From contig NZ_LVYV01000008.1 of NCBI RefSeq assembly GCF_001618955.1, positions 62,001 to 126,000 on the forward strand: a DNA stretch of 64,000 nt, given 5' to 3'. The position numbers and the translations under genes are program-made. Positions 63,801 to 64,000 of the stretch are shown here, in pieces. Below the pieces are notes generated by a model. That model worked only from the letters and a program-made list of their open reading frames with translations, was not told where the DNA came from and ran no database searches. This DNA comes from Tardiphaga robiniae (lineage in GTDB: Bacteria; Pseudomonadota; Alphaproteobacteria; Rhizobiales; Xanthobacteraceae). How positions within the stretch are numbered: the stretch's first letter is position 1; the number at the start of each line of letters is the position of its first letter.

Positions 63801-64000
63801 CCAAGTACAATACCACCAAGGTAAGCGCCGATGACGCTTACGCCGTGTTCGTCACCCTGCCGGAATTGCGGCAGCGCAATTTCCTGATCAAGGAAGTCTA
63901 CTTCAACGAACTGGCCGCCACTGCTGACCCCAAGGGGCCGTCTTACCTGAAGTACTCGCGTGGCTATGCTGCGGTGAACACGCTGTTCCCAGCCTCGCTC
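51839..64000 (+). CDS. Giant filamentous-haemagglutinin family exoprotein 2 (partial, runs off window)
   Basis: The frame is open for 4,054 codons with no stop before the window edge. The start is the ATG at 51839 with AGGA 8 nt upstream. The product has a signal peptide ending EVDA, followed by ARALNG (ARSLNGG in protein 1), then an Ala-rich helix and a TPS domain (NIRQTQSNAILSWESFNVG, INRNGIIFGG). Long beta-helix repeats follow, and the DUF3739 domain is just reached (SRGYAAVNTLFPAS at residue 4,040). Landmarks NHARWGI (residue 711 versus 688) and YTLLPA (1,929 versus 1,920) are collinear with protein 1, but about 530 extra residues lie between YTLLPA and DUF3739. By comparison the full length should be near 4,380. 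Confidence 0.9.
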   Translation, partial: MTIREAAPRRHPAARRSKPGGSSREALLASVSALVLVLATAQEVDARALNGAAAPGNSAAANASVAAQAAAVQAAAAAQRSRDSLNRAASALQSMRQLQGAAAAAARAGASTVPNGVGPGGLKPVTNPLLSAQDQLTGLNTWDGALLPTQSVAADGRVDVNIRQTQSNAILSWESFNVGRDTRLTFDQQGNANWVALNRVVGNDLAPSRILGSIKSDGTVLVINRNGIIFGGSSQINVGSLMASSIDVGPASVISGSNSVPTTISQRNQMFLQYGLLGYAETVQVGREASTFSALQGAVGQGPVEVQKGASITTSRDDGLLLLIAPEVVNSGYLSAPKGQVALASGTMVQLLRASGAADSTNPNIRGLLVGSGSTDPANPGYVWNKSEGLIEAAQGNITLRAGSNGSKLVNTGNDVVNILVPGGAIINDGVLWSTTSVSRNGSIVLSAADIRLSSGSLISIGADSSGETIPQDAVSLANFKPSDIRIGGSTSNIEMQSGALVYAPGGNVTFGAPSGATTPGQNGSQTVATPSIFIDRGAIIDVAGLTDVLIPASRNEVVISPVKGNELRDSSLYRAGFLNGATVYLDPRLSGVRADGVAWIGSPLIDAASYYALVGVSAAELMTKGGNVTLGATAYNGTSTSSAVAIPGSAAASIIVKSGAVINMAGGWVTYEAGKIRSTMLVSSSGRRVSIGNADPNDSYVGIYNGFTVNHARWGIKEVYADTFHSGVRFESEYIEGRDAGTLTLKMAAASFDGMIYGDAFAGDRQRVASKTGSGKSTIYGDKRAVQGATSELPAGGMLFVQADSGGGNIRISHDPAPLPEDFDYGQKVVIGPDGRYVYSPRDPSSILPAARLNTITISDRAISNAGLSEVALYSGGSITVDADAKVALNPGGVFDAFAGRKIGIAGSISAPGGRVMLETYYGIGSIFEPAPVVLGSFDIVVAGSISVAGRWANDFNTSSLDPMGSAWLSGGSISMYVASRDLQLDGPRAAFLRDYGLVDYNGPGTSLTTTDISGSILINAGARLNLAGGGRIDQRGKLTTTAKGGNLSLRSDAGYFQISTDANYDYGRLRVATTGNEYSNPGIVNNPSQINARIVFDPDAIEAHGFGGGGTFTLVTPQIAFGEGTPTTGTVLPLDFFSTAGFATYNITSYKTDLSPSTFDNGKGGYNAILATQTLTVGAGQTLLLAQSVLPSLLNPAQIGALRNLTTGGDLLSVLSPIVPDDAWDSKAVNLNLGGLLELHVAQGGRIIGAAGSTLAIPKLFNEGTIRLPGGTITQQLVLPSLYAGGFNGTQGNEGAVHALSDIFSVGANGLIDPNALNAKGIKAPDGRILTNAEVAGDQFHNYKQAIYLLGLLDADQGVVLAPGSVTDLSGAAILNPRAMRPDRSALTTGRIIAGGTLALLAASQDGTSLFAAQQNSVFAQIKAVGWRMPQTIVARPGSVLDLSGASAAFDQLAGNARLDNRGEYVSTPVWSDAGMLIAANGATLSGATIRAAGGAPQANGGTLVILDPILTQHDPALPVRNVVSADMIREAGFDTLAAIGSVSSLGDATVELGRGFFLQGRPYNSLVAVTSTSADPLLPVIRSGGRLEIDAPYIGILSSFDTISNPNIGTAGAGTVVFNAGQIDISGAVIFDRSVASATLRSSGDIRLTGVQQWQRTYLPTFVPTEYTLAGALAVNGDLSLIAGQVYPTTGSTFTISSTAANGTVTFGRSGSTTPAAPYSAGGNLNVYAANIRQGGVVRVPFGTLTLGSNTPYAKTVSSVTSNFAPATQSVTLLDGSITGVSANGLVIPYGITTDQKEWYFAPTSVEALNGPPLKVMQISGANVAINAGATVDLTGGGDVYAYEFIPGTGGSRDVLDRFNSDQYSGNKGYQYADGRQVYAIVPGLSAPTAVYDPLYSADYANLYSASGIGRGVYLDAAPGLTAGWYTLLPAKYAMLPGGMRVVEQTASGVYRGTGAQTPDGSLYVSGFYGDALADTAQSDIKGFNVQSQAVILQNSRIALTSGDTIARNLAASNGTLTPRLGIDAGRLVLNPLNALSIDVAVSATAAPGGRGSQVDIGGRNFDIVSHLADAPADGAIHVTADSLTRLNAGSLLIGGIRTDNSDGTTSFNITAQTILVANDAAHPLSAAEIVLVVDDQITNPVASRITLADGAALIATGVLTDQRSGNYIIDGRVTTTVVNGRTYYTNPLVTAEGALFRVANGPERLVTRLKDSQTPAVPSASLIVGNIIAKADAVGLDTSGTVSVAGNAVLQAKSISLGAPKIAFTSGAGAVGTVVLTPQLQALLSQGDQLTLHAQSTIGFDDGIYRFTSVNFDAQNLLSLEGGNVAIVAGRLGLGNSTGTAGTAAGGSGVLDVSADEVRFGSGALATTGFGAGVRLTATNGVFSGGTGGVFDVGGANLTITTPYLGDRAVAATATESGSDLTFRSTGAVLVTNAGLASIDASKVSGIPGSALSIEGNGIVVSGTHLRATAGAMTLRSSAGIVLSDAALLETPGYEKVFGDSADAVIRSSPGGTLTLSAEGAAGINLGNATLSVGGGKGNGGKLTLSTPNGTVDLANAVLNGSGGAGFSGGSFALDTKSAIDLVGLNNRVGALGFTGGFQLRTRSGDIVLAAGQTLRSSVVNLTADGGFVTIGGLIDTSGVNGGDVFLYGAHGVNLLASAKLDASASGYAADDTRQARGGNVTLGTDFIPGTAVTQADGSITGMSGAIHVASGASIDVSARRPGDRLVRLLRNGVIYYQYAEGDQGGTVNLRAPVVDNGSGGKTVNVVVDSVASVVGARAIDLEGFKRWDLKAVANSGLYSGVTYYATDTMLPDQTFYKANTIALDVAAGLDTANPDGTPVLVAGLNFLGDNGTGTVVEFVQGFSLSGLDAKLGGLASQSNFQARPGVDLTHSGNIDLNSNWNLGAGVVDVTRAIADQVMAVDPVTGPYVIFGKEAQLLADYTTMTYRVGGRATGAAPILSLRAGGNLHLKGSVTDGFFQFRDQYDPTFQAFANATSNDTTLQLLGGDYSGNFVDWLTYTTDGSPWTNFYNLFFDSFSKTGKGIDELSSGGGGARPQAPNIPFNALGNSAAALSSGAGGVGDALASAVVFPQLPGGQIAASSSYRLTAGAVIGSADPTRVVSTGIGALIVDGAKPTTMTVTNASAPGAFLIEVYDGFYGPVDNPFRVGSMDFDTYLQNLFPGLTGDSVISLPFASVIPSNFQAFINDTLAADPSAHVTIWLAPDQAYGYPEVSISLSLFSQFLQQNPGGFGGGGGGTTTIPLIRQTMIRTGTGNISMAAAGDVDLRGPATPVYLNASGAVTSVPPLDASGTTNPSQQLGGAAVYTAGHIADTTTKLVSGVTINPASYLPTASVFSAPRDYDYGVRGPSETGIGTPGVVMADPVYLDGGGDVNVTAGRDILGRRDLSLAEALRRYGSPTWVGTRDQPWRIGTIGTTTSAAINPQLFREGLGALGGGNILVSAGRDVSTISMVADTSLVTATVTPSPSLATRALLTFGGGNVTINAARDILGGRLDVGSGTALLSAGRNIGNAAAIVTGVHTEGYNLPGDTGPGQIRYVYTTLADQLRVRISDATADLSAGGSIALQGVMALGVASGPSMLGAGSFTAVDNLYGFYSAHSGLSLLANGSITVANKASVGLSGTEGYIDFMTTPGDNIYTAVYPASFSAASIAGDVNVIAGTVKSGNDFVTESNILMVPSAHGQLQLFAGHDIAPTTIAMLDSDPGQLPGLFSTYFNSSPLITGGIRFEFPAVYSSTSDYVLSQQHNRIATHGEDREPIYLYAGNDIGTADQGLTISVPKQARISAGRDITNMMFFGQNLADTDITRIVAGRDITATTKLVQPLLSYSWEYPNLTRVYGAARPALQGNTFILGGPGDLFVEAGRNMGPFLNSSVSVNLVWPSSFSGDTYKATLETYGGGILSVGNQRNPYLPSVGANVNVLFGVGKGADYDGLREAYVVPGSAANALGDYGAKLVDWMRENAGAELLTKYNTTKVSADDAYAVFVTLPELRQRNFLIKEVYFNELAATADPKGPSYLKYSRGYAAVNTLFPASL

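Noticed and set aside
32217-64000. Second att site (repeat of the tRNA-Gly 3' end)
   Set aside because: I saw no copy of the tRNA 3' end in the rest of the window by eye; it may lie beyond the right edge. An exact search is needed.
36986-64000. CRISPR-like or tandem DNA repeats in the giant genes
   Set aside because: The repetition is at the level of degenerate protein beta-helix motifs; no regularly spaced identical DNA repeats were seen.

Overview
The window looks like a chromosomal segment of an alphaproteobacterium of the Bradyrhizobium/Rhodopseudomonas/Tardiphaga group (Nitrobacteraceae). The grounds are the high GC content, the many binding-protein ABC transporters, dispersed inverted repeats of the CATTCCGGG type, a rhizobial-style tyrosine recombinase, and protein sequences that read like that family. 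The assignment is inference; there is no rRNA or other marker gene.

Left part (1-32,142), ordinary accessory metabolism. Positions 1-12,880 hold a catabolic cluster. It has an AroQ-like protein with altered active-site residues, a GhrA-type hydroxyacid dehydrogenase, a LysR regulator divergent from a two-component flavin monooxygenase (HpaB/HpaC type) plus RidA, and a complete PotD/B/C/A-type ABC transporter behind a near-perfect sigma-54 promoter. It continues with a DUF1028 protein, an ArgE-like M20 deacylase, a quinone oxidoreductase, a GlcG-like protein and a glutathione transferase. Together this suggests nitrogen-regulated uptake of an N-containing (possibly aromatic or acylated) compound and its oxidation and deacylation. 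Next come a membrane diguanylate cyclase, small hypothetical genes, and a second ABC transporter in an operon with a metallophosphodiesterase. After these lie a Tat-exported GH1 beta-glucosidase, a siderophore-interacting reductase, an aspartate dehydrogenase (NadX type), a secreted amidase, and a methionine/sulfonate uptake locus (metN-metI-metQ plus a second MetQ and two SsuA-like binding proteins).

Boundary (30,898-34,437). A 1.2-kb gene-free stretch carries a terminator, long palindromes, a candidate structured RNA ending in a U-run (31,324-31,450) and an inverted-repeat element. It leads to a tRNA-Gly(TCC) gene. Directly after the tRNA lies a tyrosine recombinase broken by a frameshift, with its usual small partner gene. 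This is the signature of an integrated island that can probably no longer excise.

Right part (34,438-64,000), the most striking region. Two tandem copies of the same four-gene module occur: a small secreted STN + TonB-C-like protein, a FecI-type ECF sigma factor, a FecR-type anti-sigma/sensor with a twin-arginine membrane anchor, and a giant filamentous-haemagglutinin-type exoprotein. The first exoprotein is 3,842 residues and contains no cysteine. The second is still open at the window edge after 4,054 codons. Usually the STN signalling domain sits on a TonB-dependent outer-membrane receptor; here it is a free-standing protein and no receptor or TpsB-type transporter is present in the window. 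I infer a cell-surface-signalling circuit rewired to control giant surface adhesins, duplicated in tandem on an island.
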